Assembly (NCBI GenBank): GCA_014584395.1
Contig: JACTMY010000001.1
Coordinates: forward strand, 1 to 40,000
Direction: 5' to 3'
Source: Planctomycetota bacterium
Lineage (GTDB): Bacteria > Planctomycetota > Planctomycetia > Gemmatales > HRBIN36
DNA length: 40,000 bases
The notes under the pieces are model-generated. The model was not told where the DNA came from, ran no database searches, and saw only the letters and a list, made by a program, of their open reading frames with translations. The translations under genes and the position numbers were made by a program. Within the stretch, counting starts at the first letter, position 1, and the number at the start of each line of letters is the position of its first letter. Below are positions 19,601 to 27,421 of this stretch, in pieces.

Positions 19601-20229
19601 TGCTGACTCTGCAGGGATTGCAAGACGTCCTCGGCGGCCAGGTTGAAGGCTTGCAGCTTCTCCGAATCGACCCAGATGCGAATGTTTCGGGATTGCAATC
19701 CCCCGAACTGAACGCCGCCGACGTCGGGGATGGAGGAGAGCCGCTGCTTGAACTGTTTCTCGGCAAAGTCGCTGATCTGCACCAGCGGCACCGGCCCGGA
19801 GAGCGTGAGCCACATGACGGGCAAGTTGTTGGGATTCACCTTGGCGATGACCGGCGGGTCGATGTCGAGAGGCAGCTTGCGGCGCGCGCCGCTGATCGCG
19901 TTCTGCACGTCTTGCATGGCCACGTCGATCTTCCGATCCAAGCGGAAATAGATCGTGACGATGCTGACTCCTTCCAGGCTTTGCGACATCATGTAGTCGA
20001 TACCCTCGACGCCGGCCACGGCATCCTCGACGACGTCGGTCACGTCGCCGTCCATGATGCTCGGACTGGCCGCCTCGCGGGTGATGGCGACGCTCACCAC
20101 CGGAAAATCGATCTCGGGAAATTGGCTGACCCCCATGTCGCGGTAGCCCAGGTAGCCAAAAATGACCATGGCGGCCGAGACGACCACGGCGAAGACCGGA
20201 TTCTTGATCGAGAGATCGGAAAGCGTCAT
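16642..20229 (-). CDS. RND efflux pump, HAE1/AcrB-like, with unusual central insertion (RND-1)
   Basis: The 1195-residue protein is a full resistance-nodulation-division transporter driven by protons. It shows N-terminal TM1 (NPVFAVVVSAAMVIFGYLGY), the two periplasmic loops, TM4 with the proton-relay pair Asp406-Asp407 in VGVVVDDAIL, the TM10 lysine in GLVKKNSIILVDYT, and RLRPILMTS before TM11. These are HAE1-like features; a heavy-metal (HME) pump would have different TM4 motifs. Between TM6 and TM7 there is a much longer stretch than usual (about residues 497-625), rich in Trp and with further hydrophobic segments. A cytoplasmic loop after LRRHG also has an acidic insertion of about 40 residues. 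It is paralogous to RND-2 upstream and starts 19 bases after the CDF gene, so all probably share one transcript with the adaptor. Confidence 0.92.
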   Translation of the reverse strand: MTLSDLSIKNPVFAVVVSAAMVIFGYLGYRDMGVSQFPEIDFPVVSVAITREAASPSIMDGDVTDVVEDAVAGVEGIDYMMSQSLEGVSIVTIYFRLDRKIDVAMQDVQNAISGARRKLPLDIDPPVIAKVNPNNLPVMWLTLSGPVPLVQISDFAEKQFKQRLSSIPDVGGVQFGGLQSRNIRIWVDSEKLQAFNLAAEDVLQSLQSQHAELPAGYLQSHFIEFNLRTMGEAYSLSEFDDLLLADRQGQHIFLRDVAVVENGLEDRRSLARFNRMPAVAVGIRKAIGGNLVRVCENVKTAMPELERMLPPNVSLHVPVDYSLFVRENVEELKLTLFLGILLTAAVCFLFLGSLGTTVNICLSIPTSLLGTFFVINYGVKLAGLEPFTINLMTLLALSLSVGVVVDDAILVLENIYRHRELGQSRRDAARFGAREIAFAAIAATLSIMAIFLPVAFMRGIIGKFFFQFGMTVSVAVFLSLLSALTLTPMLCAFFLNVRSSLAKKPVPFGWPLAAFLALMTAALGTIVRLLAFLWPDLTAWSWPVADGLSSMWNRWRPEAWTAWPAPAEAQGVWLWGGWIGETLIEAFVVLLLVRYTNVAYGFFHRWVLDPVLLRPLEWLIQKLTLGYTRLLRLSLRAWPVVLLVSLGLIVLAAGMLYFNVLGRELVPSEDQSRFVVHVICDVGSSLKQVDDLLQECEMRLTGRFDVQSLLTTVATETGQLMNEADIFVQLVPMKQRRLTQKRIMEEVREELSSIVGIRVVLRDLSTEGFTAQRGDPVDFALLGPWERLPAAAAKVRLAMQASGKLQDVDSDFRPGMSEVQIYPDREKMAMLGIPVSRLADSLSLLVGGQRVAKFTDQGRRYDVRVRLQLHQRGSPDQLDALTLRAGDQRLVPLTDFVSRKTVATLPVIHRFNHERKIEITANPAPGVSQGEAIAFCRQLVRDVLDEEEFRIVELGNAKAMEETINSLVFALILGILIAYMILGVQFNSFIHPLTVLLALPFAVTGALVTLWWTNDTLNMMSMIGLILLMGLVKKNSIILVDYTNQLRRHGTDEPQEEGSAQEGLAPLPPLEQEGKRHMEDMEAEPAMPKLTAQEAVLAACPVRLRPILMTSIATVAGAVPAAIGWGPGAETRSPMARGIIGGIILSTLVTLVLVPVFYVLMDRWQQGVRRLIRPVPATPPAAPPSPPRKVQPVGR

Positions 20230-20248
20230 GTCGCGCTGCGGGGCTCCG

Positions 20249-21256
20249 TTAGCGTGGGTTGATCTCGTTGGTTAAGGCCGCGTCGCCAGACGTCGTGCTC
20301 AATGCCGACGTCGTCGACGACGCCGCGTCAGGCTTCGGTTCCGTCTGTCCTTGAGGGGGAGGTTCATAGGGATGCTCTTCCCACGAGGCCTCATCTTCGA
20401 TCGGCTCCAGATGCGTGGTCACGATCATGCGCGGCCATTGCTCGACCAGGGCGGCTTCTAGTGCATCCGCCACGGCATGGGCGTCGGTCACGCTCATCTG
20501 GCCGGGCACGAGCAAATGGAAGTCGGCGTGCCGCCGCGTGCCGGATTGGCGCGTGCGCAAGGCGTGGTAGGTCATGCCGGGTTGCAGCTTCGCTTCGATG
20601 ATCGCCCGCAGCCTGGCCAGGTCTTCCTCGGGCAGGGCCGTATCCATCAAGCCGTCGAAAGAACGCTTGAGGATTTTGCCGCCCGTAAAAAGAATGTGGG
20701 CCGCCACGCACAGGCCAATGACCGCATCCAGCCACAACCAATTCGTCGTCATCACGACAATCAGCCCCAGCGCCACGCCCACGGAAGTCCAGACGTCCGT
20801 GAATAAATGATGGCCGTCGGCTTCCAGGATGATCGCTTGCTCCGCTCGGCCGACGCGAATCAATTGCCAGCCGACAGCTCCATTAATCCCGGCGGCGATG
20901 AGGCTGATCGTGATGCCCAGGCCCAACTGTTCGATCGGACCGGGATGGATGAGCCGGTCGATGGCGTGCCAGGCGATGGCGCAGGCCGCCAGGATGATCA
21001 GCGCCCCCTCGAACCCGCTGGAGAAATACTCGACTTTTTCATGGCCGTACGGGTGGTGCTGATCGGCGGGCTGCGCGGCGTACCACACGGCGAACAGCGC
21101 CACCAGAGCCGCGATGAGATTGACGATCGACTCGACAGCGTCGGACAGCAAGCCGACGGAACCGGTCAGCCAATAGGAGGCGAACTTCAAGCTCATGGTC
21201 AACAGGGCGGCGGCCACTGAAAGGTAGATCAGTCGGCGATGGCGCAGGTGGCTCAT
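20249..21256 (-). CDS. Cation diffusion facilitator (CDF) metal transporter
   Basis: The 335-residue protein is a CDF-family metal/proton antiporter with six membrane segments and a cytoplasmic C-terminal domain (about 210-285). The binding-site helices read GLLSDAVESIVNL (36-48) in TM2 and ADGHHLFTDVWTS (146-158) in TM5. Aligned by eye with the FieF pattern DxxxD/HxxxD, the site would be Glu42, Asn46, His150 and Asp154, so two FieF aspartates are replaced by Glu and Asn; metal choice cannot be told. HHPYGHEKVEYF (67-78) is a usual CDF loop. The last 50 residues are low-complexity Pro/Ser/Thr. Its ATG (21254-21256) overlaps the RND-2 stop (21253-21255) as ATGA, and RND-1 follows after 19 bases, so the three genes are very likely one translationally linked unit. 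Confidence 0.9.
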   Translation of the reverse strand: MSHLRHRRLIYLSVAAALLTMSLKFASYWLTGSVGLLSDAVESIVNLIAALVALFAVWYAAQPADQHHPYGHEKVEYFSSGFEGALIILAACAIAWHAIDRLIHPGPIEQLGLGITISLIAAGINGAVGWQLIRVGRAEQAIILEADGHHLFTDVWTSVGVALGLIVVMTTNWLWLDAVIGLCVAAHILFTGGKILKRSFDGLMDTALPEEDLARLRAIIEAKLQPGMTYHALRTRQSGTRRHADFHLLVPGQMSVTDAHAVADALEAALVEQWPRMIVTTHLEPIEDEASWEEHPYEPPPQGQTEPKPDAASSTTSALSTTSGDAALTNEINPR

Positions 21257-24200
21257 GATCCCTCCATCCTGGCCGTCGGTCGAGCCAGGCCAGGCAGTAC
21301 TCGCTTGGCCTCAACGCTTTTCGCCGCGGCGAGGGCTTCGAGGGGCGACTCCTCGGACGGGGCCGACCGCTGGGCCAGCTTGCTGAACCATTGGCCAAAC
21401 CGGTCGAGCAGCACATAGAGCAGGGGCACGAAGATGAGCGTGACCATCGTGGAAAAGATGATGCCGCCGATAATGGCGCGGGCCAGGGGCGCGCGCGTCT
21501 CCGCTCCTGGCCCCGTGCCGAAGGCCATGGGGATGGCTCCCGCCACCGTCGCCAAGGTGGTCATCAAGATCGGACGCAAGCGAATGGGGCAGGCCTTGAG
21601 GACCGCTTCCTCCGGGGCCAGCGGCGCCGCGCCGTCCTGCCCGTGCCGCAGTTGCAAGGTGTAGTCGATCAGCACGATGGAGTTCTTTTTCACCAGTCCC
21701 GCCAGCAGTACGACGCCGATCATGCTCATCAGATTGAGCGTGTCATTGAACCACCACAGCGTGAATACCGCTCCGGTAACGCCAAAGGGCACGGCCATCA
21801 ACACCGTGAAGGGGTGCACGAAGGAATTGAACTGCACGCCGAGAATCATGGCGGCGATCACGAACCCCAGGGCCAGGGCGTACCACATGCTGTCGAGGGT
21901 GGCCTGCATCGCCCGAGCGTTCCCCAATTGCACGACGTTGTAACTGCTGGGCAGGCCGAGTTCCTCGCGGACGGCTTCCGCCAATTCCTGGCACTGCTGG
22001 ATGGCTTCACCCTGCGAGACGCCCGGAGCCATGTTGGCGGTCAGCTCCACTTTGCGCAGGCGATTCAGGCGATTGATCACCGGCAGCGTCGTGATCATTT
22101 CCACGCGGGTCAGATCGCGGAGGGGAATCAACTGCCCCGAGCCGCTCTTGACGTGGATGTCCTTCAATTGGTCGGGCGAGGAGCGTTGATGTTCGAGATA
22201 GCGGATGCGGACGTCGTAGCGGCGATCCTCGTCGGTGAAGCGGCCGACGCGGCCGCCGCCCATGGCGATGTTGAGGGCGAAACCGATCCGCTGGATGGGC
22301 ACGCCGAGCAGGGCCGCCTTTTGCCGATCGGGGATGATGTGGACTTCGCCCATGCCGGGGCGATAGTCGGAATTCACGTCGGTCACCGCGCCGCTTTCCC
22401 GCATGCGTTGCCGGATCCGCTCCGCGTATTCCACGACCTTCTGCCACTCCGGCCCCTGCACGGCAAAATTGACCGGGAAGCCGCGGGTGGGCGTGAACCC
22501 CTGCGTCGACAGGTCCATCACGATCGCGCGGACGTCCGGGATCGTGCCGAGCCGTTTGCGAATCTCGTTGATCACGTCGGCCTGCGTCCAACTCCGCTGA
22601 TCGGCGGGAATGAGCCGGACGAAGATGATCCCTTCGCTGATGAGCTGACTGGGCCGGATCGACGTGGCGGCGAAGAACGTCGCCACGACTTCCTGGCCCG
22701 TCACGGGATCGATCAAGCCCACCAACCTTTCCTCGGCCTGTTGCATTTTCTCGTCGACGTAATGGATGCTGCTGCCGACGCGGCAAATCAGCGTGATGGA
22801 CAGGCGGCTTTGATCCTCGCTGGGAACCAGCTCGCGGCCCAGCGGCTTGATCGTCCACCGGGGCCGGCCCAGCCAACTGGCCGCCGGCTCGGGCAGGGGC
22901 ACGTCCAGCCCCAACACGAAGAGCAGCGAGGCGGCGCTGAGCAGCAAGCCCGCGGGGATGGCCCACAGGGCGTGCCGCAAGGCACGCTTCAGGATCCAGG
23001 AGTAGAGCCAGGTCAACCGCTTCATGCCAAAGTCGATGGGCCGCACGATGAATAGCTCGAGGACAAAGCGGTCCAGCAGCCAGTAGAAGCGCGTCCACAA
23101 AGTCGCCAGCCCGCCCAAGGGTCCGCCCAGACGCGGCGGGCAGGGGCGATGGGGATCGCGAACGTCCAGAAAAAGCGAGCAGAGCAAGGGCGTCATGGTC
23201 AGGGCAATGACCAGGGACAACATCACCGCCACGGTCACGGTGATGCCGAATTGGAAAAAGAACTTGCCGATCGAGCCTTCCAGAAAGGCCACGGGGATGA
23301 AGATAGCGGCGATGGAGAGCGTGGCCGCCGAGGCCGCAAAGGCGATTTGCCGGGCGCCGCGCTGGGCCGCTGGCCGCCGCCGTTCGCCCTGTTCCCTTCG
23401 GCGATAGATGTTCTCCAGGACGAGAATGGCATCGTCCACCACCACGCCGACGGAGAGAGACAAGGCCAGGAGCGTCATGAAGTTGAGGGTGAAGCCACAC
23501 CAACTCATGGCCATGAACGTGCCGATGAGGGAGACGGGGATCGTGATGCAGACGTTGAGCGTCGTGCCCAGGGAGCCGAGGAAGAGAAAGGAGACCAGGG
23601 CCGTCAGGAGAATACCCAGGTAAAGGGTTTCCTTCACTTCCGCGATGTCGTCCTTGATGAACAGGGAAAAGTCCGTGGAGACGCTGAGGCTGACGTCGGG
23701 GGGCAACAGCTTGCGCAGTTCTGGAATCCGCCGCTTCACTTCGTCGCAGACTTCGACGACGTTGGCGCCGATGGCCCGCATTACGCCCAGGCCGACGTTG
23801 GGCTGGCGATTGAACCGGGCAAAGGAGCGAAAATCTTCGAGTCCATCCTCGACGATGGCCACGTCGCCCAGCCGCACCAAGGCGGTTTCCTGAGTGATCA
23901 GGGGGATGCGTTCGAACTCCGCGACCGAGTCCGCCTCGCCCAAGGTGCGGACGTTCATGTCGCGCCGCATGCCTTCGATCACGCCGGCGGGCCGCTCCAT
24001 GTGTTCGCGGCGCAGGGCCTGAAAGACATCCAGCGGATCCAGGCGGTGCTGATACAGTTGCTCGGCGTCCAGCCAGATGCGCATGCTGCGCCGCCGCAAC
24101 CCGCCATAGAAAACGCCGCCGCAGCCGGGAATGGTTTCGACCGCGTTCTTCAGTTTGTCATGGACGAGGCGATTGATCTCGGCGATGGGCCGCGGACCGT

Positions 24201-24630
24201 GCACGCTGAGCCAGATCACCGGGAATTTGTTGAAATTGACCTTGGACACGACGGGCGGATCGATGTCGGTCGGCAAACGCTGCGCGGCGGCGGCCACGGC
24301 ATTCTGCACGTCCTGCATCGCCACGTTGATGTCGCGCGAGAGGTGGAAATAGACCGTAACGACGCTGACGCCTTCCAGGCTTTGCGATTGCAGATAATCC
24401 ACGCCCTCGACGCCGGAGATGGCGTCCTCAATGACGTCGGTGACGTCGAACTCCATGGTCTCCGGGGCGGCGGCCTCGCGAAATGTGGTGACGTTGACCA
24501 CCGGAAAATCGATTTCGGGGAACTGGCTGATTCCCATGTCCTGATAACCCAAGTAGCCAAACACGACCATCGCCGCCGACAGCATGACGGCGAAGACGGG
24601 GTTTTTCAGGCTGACGTCGGATAGGGTCAT
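21253..24630 (-). CDS. RND efflux pump, HAE1/AcrB-like (RND-2)
   Basis: The 1125-residue transporter starts MTLSDVSLKNPVFAVMLSAA and is a close paralogue of RND-1 (MTLSDLSIKNPVFAVVVSAA). The proton-relay residues are present: Asp399-Asp400 in VGVVVDDAILVLENIY and the TM10 lysine in GLVKKNSIVLIDYT; RLRPILMTT precedes TM11. The TM6-TM7 connection is about half as long as in RND-1. In the second periplasmic half there is an insertion of about 22 residues before LGRELVPSEDQSRL, absent from RND-1. It follows the adaptor lipoprotein gene after 104 bases and overlaps the CDF gene by four bases. No clear Shine-Dalgarno sequence precedes ATG 24630. It should form a trimer, possibly mixed with RND-1, that exports hydrophobic compounds or lipids; the substrate is unknown. 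Confidence 0.92.
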   Translation of the reverse strand: MTLSDVSLKNPVFAVMLSAAMVVFGYLGYQDMGISQFPEIDFPVVNVTTFREAAAPETMEFDVTDVIEDAISGVEGVDYLQSQSLEGVSVVTVYFHLSRDINVAMQDVQNAVAAAAQRLPTDIDPPVVSKVNFNKFPVIWLSVHGPRPIAEINRLVHDKLKNAVETIPGCGGVFYGGLRRRSMRIWLDAEQLYQHRLDPLDVFQALRREHMERPAGVIEGMRRDMNVRTLGEADSVAEFERIPLITQETALVRLGDVAIVEDGLEDFRSFARFNRQPNVGLGVMRAIGANVVEVCDEVKRRIPELRKLLPPDVSLSVSTDFSLFIKDDIAEVKETLYLGILLTALVSFLFLGSLGTTLNVCITIPVSLIGTFMAMSWCGFTLNFMTLLALSLSVGVVVDDAILVLENIYRRREQGERRRPAAQRGARQIAFAASAATLSIAAIFIPVAFLEGSIGKFFFQFGITVTVAVMLSLVIALTMTPLLCSLFLDVRDPHRPCPPRLGGPLGGLATLWTRFYWLLDRFVLELFIVRPIDFGMKRLTWLYSWILKRALRHALWAIPAGLLLSAASLLFVLGLDVPLPEPAASWLGRPRWTIKPLGRELVPSEDQSRLSITLICRVGSSIHYVDEKMQQAEERLVGLIDPVTGQEVVATFFAATSIRPSQLISEGIIFVRLIPADQRSWTQADVINEIRKRLGTIPDVRAIVMDLSTQGFTPTRGFPVNFAVQGPEWQKVVEYAERIRQRMRESGAVTDVNSDYRPGMGEVHIIPDRQKAALLGVPIQRIGFALNIAMGGGRVGRFTDEDRRYDVRIRYLEHQRSSPDQLKDIHVKSGSGQLIPLRDLTRVEMITTLPVINRLNRLRKVELTANMAPGVSQGEAIQQCQELAEAVREELGLPSSYNVVQLGNARAMQATLDSMWYALALGFVIAAMILGVQFNSFVHPFTVLMAVPFGVTGAVFTLWWFNDTLNLMSMIGVVLLAGLVKKNSIVLIDYTLQLRHGQDGAAPLAPEEAVLKACPIRLRPILMTTLATVAGAIPMAFGTGPGAETRAPLARAIIGGIIFSTMVTLIFVPLLYVLLDRFGQWFSKLAQRSAPSEESPLEALAAAKSVEAKRVLPGLARPTARMEGS

Positions 24631-24713
24631 CAGGGTATCGAGGCCTGGAGGTCGCCTGGGCTCTTCCTTCGTTTATGTCATAGCGGTCGGTTGGATACAA
24701 GCCGCTGCTTGAA

Positions 24714-24750
24714 CCTTAGGCGCTGCGCCGCGCCCTAGGGTTGCGCAACC
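24714..24750. promoter_or_regulatory. Hairpins at the adaptor stop codon
   Basis: CCTTAGGCGC (24714-24723) and GCGCCCTAGG (24730-24739) form a GC-rich imperfect stem that overlaps the adaptor stop codon (24735-24737). Next to it GGTTGCGCAACC (24739-24750) is a perfect 12-base palindrome inside the last adaptor codons. In the RNA these could damp read-through from adaptor to pump or protect the adaptor message. There is no T tract, so a full terminator is unlikely. Confidence 0.35.
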
Positions 24751-26069
24751 GGCGTGGGATCGGAATCGGCTTCTTGTTTTACGATTGTCTCCTTGAATTG
24801 GATGGGCGTGCCATCTTCGAGGGCTTCCGCTCCCTGGTGGACAAACCAATCCCCCGGCCGCAGGGACTTTTGCGGGTCCAGTCCGCCGCGCACTTCGACC
24901 ATGCCTTTGGCCCGATAGCCAAGGATGAGCACGCGCGCCTCGGCCACCCATTCGGTGTCGCCGCGGCGCGTCCGCCGCTCCACAGGGACGAAGACGACAA
25001 AGCCGCGTTCGGTGGGTCGAACCGCTTCCTCGGGAATGACGCAGGCGTCCGGGTTGGTCCTCAGGGGATAGCGGATCGTCGCGCTATAGCCGGGCTGCAG
25101 CCGGGTGCCATTGACCACCGAGGGCACTTCCGCCTTGCATTCGAACATGTGGGTTTCAGGGTTGGCCACGGTGCTCATGTAAAAAATGCGGCCGCTGAAT
25201 TGGCGGTTCGGCAAGGCCCGCACGGTAAAATCCACGTCGCGGGCATCCATCATGCCCTCCATGACGGCGGATTGCGTGATCGCGGCGGGCATGCCGACCG
25301 ATGGATCGATCATCGTGGTGCCGAAAATGAGGGTCAGGTTGGAGAGCACCAGCCGCTCGCGGCGCAGCAGCTTGGCGCGGACGGTCGCCGCCGCCGATTC
25401 GGGAACGTAGCCGACCAGGCGAAGCCGGCTGAGGTCCGCCAGCGTCGCGATCACCGTTTTTTCATCGACGTAACTGCCGGGGGTGATGAGCCGCTTGTTG
25501 ATGCGGCCCATGTAGGGCGGTCGAACCTGCGAGCGGTTGAGGTAATGTTCGGCCAATTGCAAGGCGGCCTGGGCGGCGCGGAGCTCCGATTCCGCGACCC
25601 GCAGATTGAGCAAGGCCCGGGTGCGCTCTTCCTCGGAGGCGCCGCGGCGGGCTTCGCGCGTGCGCTCCGCGGCGTCTTGAGCCAGAGCCAACGCGGCTTG
25701 GGCCCGCTCCACGTTGGCCCGGGCTTGCTCCGCCGCCATCAGATAACGCTTCTGGTCGACGCGGATCAGGATGGTGTCCGTGGTGACTTCGTCCCCCTCG
25801 CGGAAATTGACCTCATCGACAATACCGGTCACGCCCGCGGCCAGTTGCGTTTCCGCCTCGGCTTCCAGAACACCGACGGTTTCGACGAAATACTCGAGGG
25901 CTTGCCGCGACGCCTGGGCCAAGGCCACGTTCCGCTTCAAGTTGACTTGCGAGGGCGGCTTGGCGGCGAGGCCGGGGGCAACCCCCTGGCTGGATCGTTG
26001 ACAGCCGACCAATCCCATGAGGATGAAACCACTCAATAGGACAAGCCGATTCAATCCTGAAGGATGCAT
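24735..26069 (-). CDS. Membrane-fusion (HlyD/AcrA-type) adaptor lipoprotein
   Basis: The 444-residue protein begins with a lipoprotein signal peptide ending in the lipobox LVGC (20-23), so it should be anchored through Cys23. The lipoyl-like half motif GIVDEVNFREGDEVTTDTILIRVD is followed by a long coiled coil (about 105-180, Ala/Glu/Arg-rich), then YMGRINKRLITPGSYVDEKTVIATLADLSRLRLVGYVPE, the returning half motif and start of the beta-barrel. This is the periplasmic adaptor that joins RND pumps to an outer-membrane channel. It is the first gene of the locus and the only adaptor, with two RND genes downstream. No TolC-like channel gene is in the window. Bases 26070-26242 upstream show no promoter I can name. 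Confidence 0.92.
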   Translation of the reverse strand: MHPSGLNRLVLLSGFILMGLVGCQRSSQGVAPGLAAKPPSQVNLKRNVALAQASRQALEYFVETVGVLEAEAETQLAAGVTGIVDEVNFREGDEVTTDTILIRVDQKRYLMAAEQARANVERAQAALALAQDAAERTREARRGASEEERTRALLNLRVAESELRAAQAALQLAEHYLNRSQVRPPYMGRINKRLITPGSYVDEKTVIATLADLSRLRLVGYVPESAAATVRAKLLRRERLVLSNLTLIFGTTMIDPSVGMPAAITQSAVMEGMMDARDVDFTVRALPNRQFSGRIFYMSTVANPETHMFECKAEVPSVVNGTRLQPGYSATIRYPLRTNPDACVIPEEAVRPTERGFVVFVPVERRTRRGDTEWVAEARVLILGYRAKGMVEVRGGLDPQKSLRPGDWFVHQGAEALEDGTPIQFKETIVKQEADSDPTPVAQP

Positions 26070-26242
26070 GTCTGGATCATCCGCGGGGAGGGTGAGTCGT
26101 CTTTGGCGTCAAGGTTTAGGATAATCGATGGCGAAAAGATTGACTACCAATCCCTTGGCTGCTTAGTCCCTTTTCCGGTGCGGCATGGACCGTGCAATTG
26201 AACCTTCTTTCATGAGTCGCCCATCAGGATTTTCCTCGCTCC

Positions 26243-27247
26243 TCATTGTCGACTCCGAGCGAGACAGCGTTCGATCATCCGCACGGTCATCTGCTCATGG
26301 CGGCGGCCCGAGGTCTCCAGCATGCGAGCCAAGCCCGCGCCGGGACCGTAGTCGGGATTGGGATTGATCTCCAAAATCCAAGGTTGCCCGGCATGGTCGA
26401 CCCGCACGTCAATCCGGGCATAGTCCCGGCAGCCGACCAGCCGATAGGCTTGGAGGGCCAGTTCTTCAAGACGTTTCGCTAGGCCAGACTCCACCTCGGC
26501 GGGGCACTTCGGCAAGGCGGCCAAATCCTCCACCGAACCGGGCGCCCATTTGCTGGTGTAGGTCACGATCGGCCAACTACCCGGCACGCCCCGGTCAAAC
26601 ACGATCTCCGCCAATGGGAGCACCGCCGGCTCCGGGTCATCGATCACGCCGACATTGAACTCCCGACCATCGATGAACGACTCGACCAGAAAGGGGGGAC
26701 GATAGCGGTCCAGGAGATACCGCAGCCGCCGTTCGAGGGCGTCCGGCGTTTCCACCACGCTGCCATAGTCGATGCCCACGCTGGCATCCTCCGCCACGGG
26801 CTTGACGATGACGGGCCATGCCGCCGGCTGCTGGACGAGGGGAAGCGCACTCACCGCGAAACCGGGCGCCGTCGGCAGCCCCGCGCCGCGGAGCAGCGTC
26901 TTGCACAGCAGCTTGTCTCGTGCCAGGATCATGGCGGGCATGGGGCAACCCGTGAAGGGAATCCCCAGCCAATCCAACAAGCCCGCGGCATAGGCTTCCG
27001 TTTGTCCTTGGATGGCCAGCCCCTCGAAGAGGTTGAAGACAGCCTCCGGCTGAAACGCGCGCACGGCCGTTAGCAGTTCGAGAGGGTCTCGCCCCACGCC
27101 GCAAGGCTCCACGCGATAGCCCGCTTCGCGCAGCTCCTGGATGACCGTCTCCGCCGTCGCCAATACATCCCGCTCCGAAACGGCATCGGGATGATCGGCG
27201 GGCAAAGTGGGCGCGTTGTACAACACCATGACCCGCGCAGCCGGCAC
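26243..27247 (-). CDS. ATP-grasp ligase, related to D-alanine-D-alanine ligase
   Basis: About 334 residues (numbering from GTG 27247). The N-terminal domain ends with FNLFEG (71-76). The ATP-grasp part shows PVIVKP (145-150, Lys149), SVGID (156-160), VESFIDGREFNVGV (188-201), and metal ligands Asp280, Glu293 and Asn295 in YARIDVRVDHAGQPWILEINPNP. This is the Ddl-like fold, but EINPNPDYGPGAG replaces the NTxPGMT segment typical of true D-Ala ligases and the N-terminal motif differs, so it probably joins another carboxylate to an amine. The frame opens at ATG 27268, but GGAGGAGG lies six bases before GTG 27247, which I prefer. No operon partner; the propeller gene is divergent. Confidence 0.82.
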   Translation of the reverse strand: MPAARVMVLYNAPTLPADHPDAVSERDVLATAETVIQELREAGYRVEPCGVGRDPLELLTAVRAFQPEAVFNLFEGLAIQGQTEAYAAGLLDWLGIPFTGCPMPAMILARDKLLCKTLLRGAGLPTAPGFAVSALPLVQQPAAWPVIVKPVAEDASVGIDYGSVVETPDALERRLRYLLDRYRPPFLVESFIDGREFNVGVIDDPEPAVLPLAEIVFDRGVPGSWPIVTYTSKWAPGSVEDLAALPKCPAEVESGLAKRLEELALQAYRLVGCRDYARIDVRVDHAGQPWILEINPNPDYGPGAGLARMLETSGRRHEQMTVRMIERCLARSRQ

Positions 27248-27288
27248 TGGAATCCTCCTCCAACCCATGGGATGGCGACCCTGTCCAT

Positions 27289-27324
27289 GTTATAAACGAG
27301 ACCAGGGTTATAAACGAGACCGGG
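27289..27324. repeat. Two tandem 18-bp repeats in a divergent intergenic region
   Basis: GTTATAAACGAGACCAGG (27289-27306) is followed directly by GTTATAAACGAGACCGGG (27307-27324): two 18-base units differing at one base. On the minus strand each holds TTTATAAC with a TATAAC -10-like hexamer, 18 bases apart. They lie 42 bases upstream of the ATP-grasp GTG and about 100 bases before the propeller gene, so they may be tandem promoter elements or a two-site operator. Confidence 0.6.
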
Positions 27325-27421
27325 CTTGATGGGATGCTCGGGTGTCCAGGAAAGTTCAATCCCGTCCGTACAAGCCGAAAATGATTGATCTGGCTGTGTG
27401 AAGCCAATGGAGAGAGCCGTC

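Noticed and set aside
18961..24624. Long plus-strand open frames of 400-550 codons opposite both RND genes
   Set aside because: They mirror GC-rich codon use of the true genes, have no family motifs and are rich in His/Gln/Asp/Gly typical of antisense frames.
26243..27247. Calling the ATP-grasp protein D-alanine-D-alanine ligase
   Set aside because: The substrate-binding NTxPGMT-type segment is absent; only the fold can be supported.
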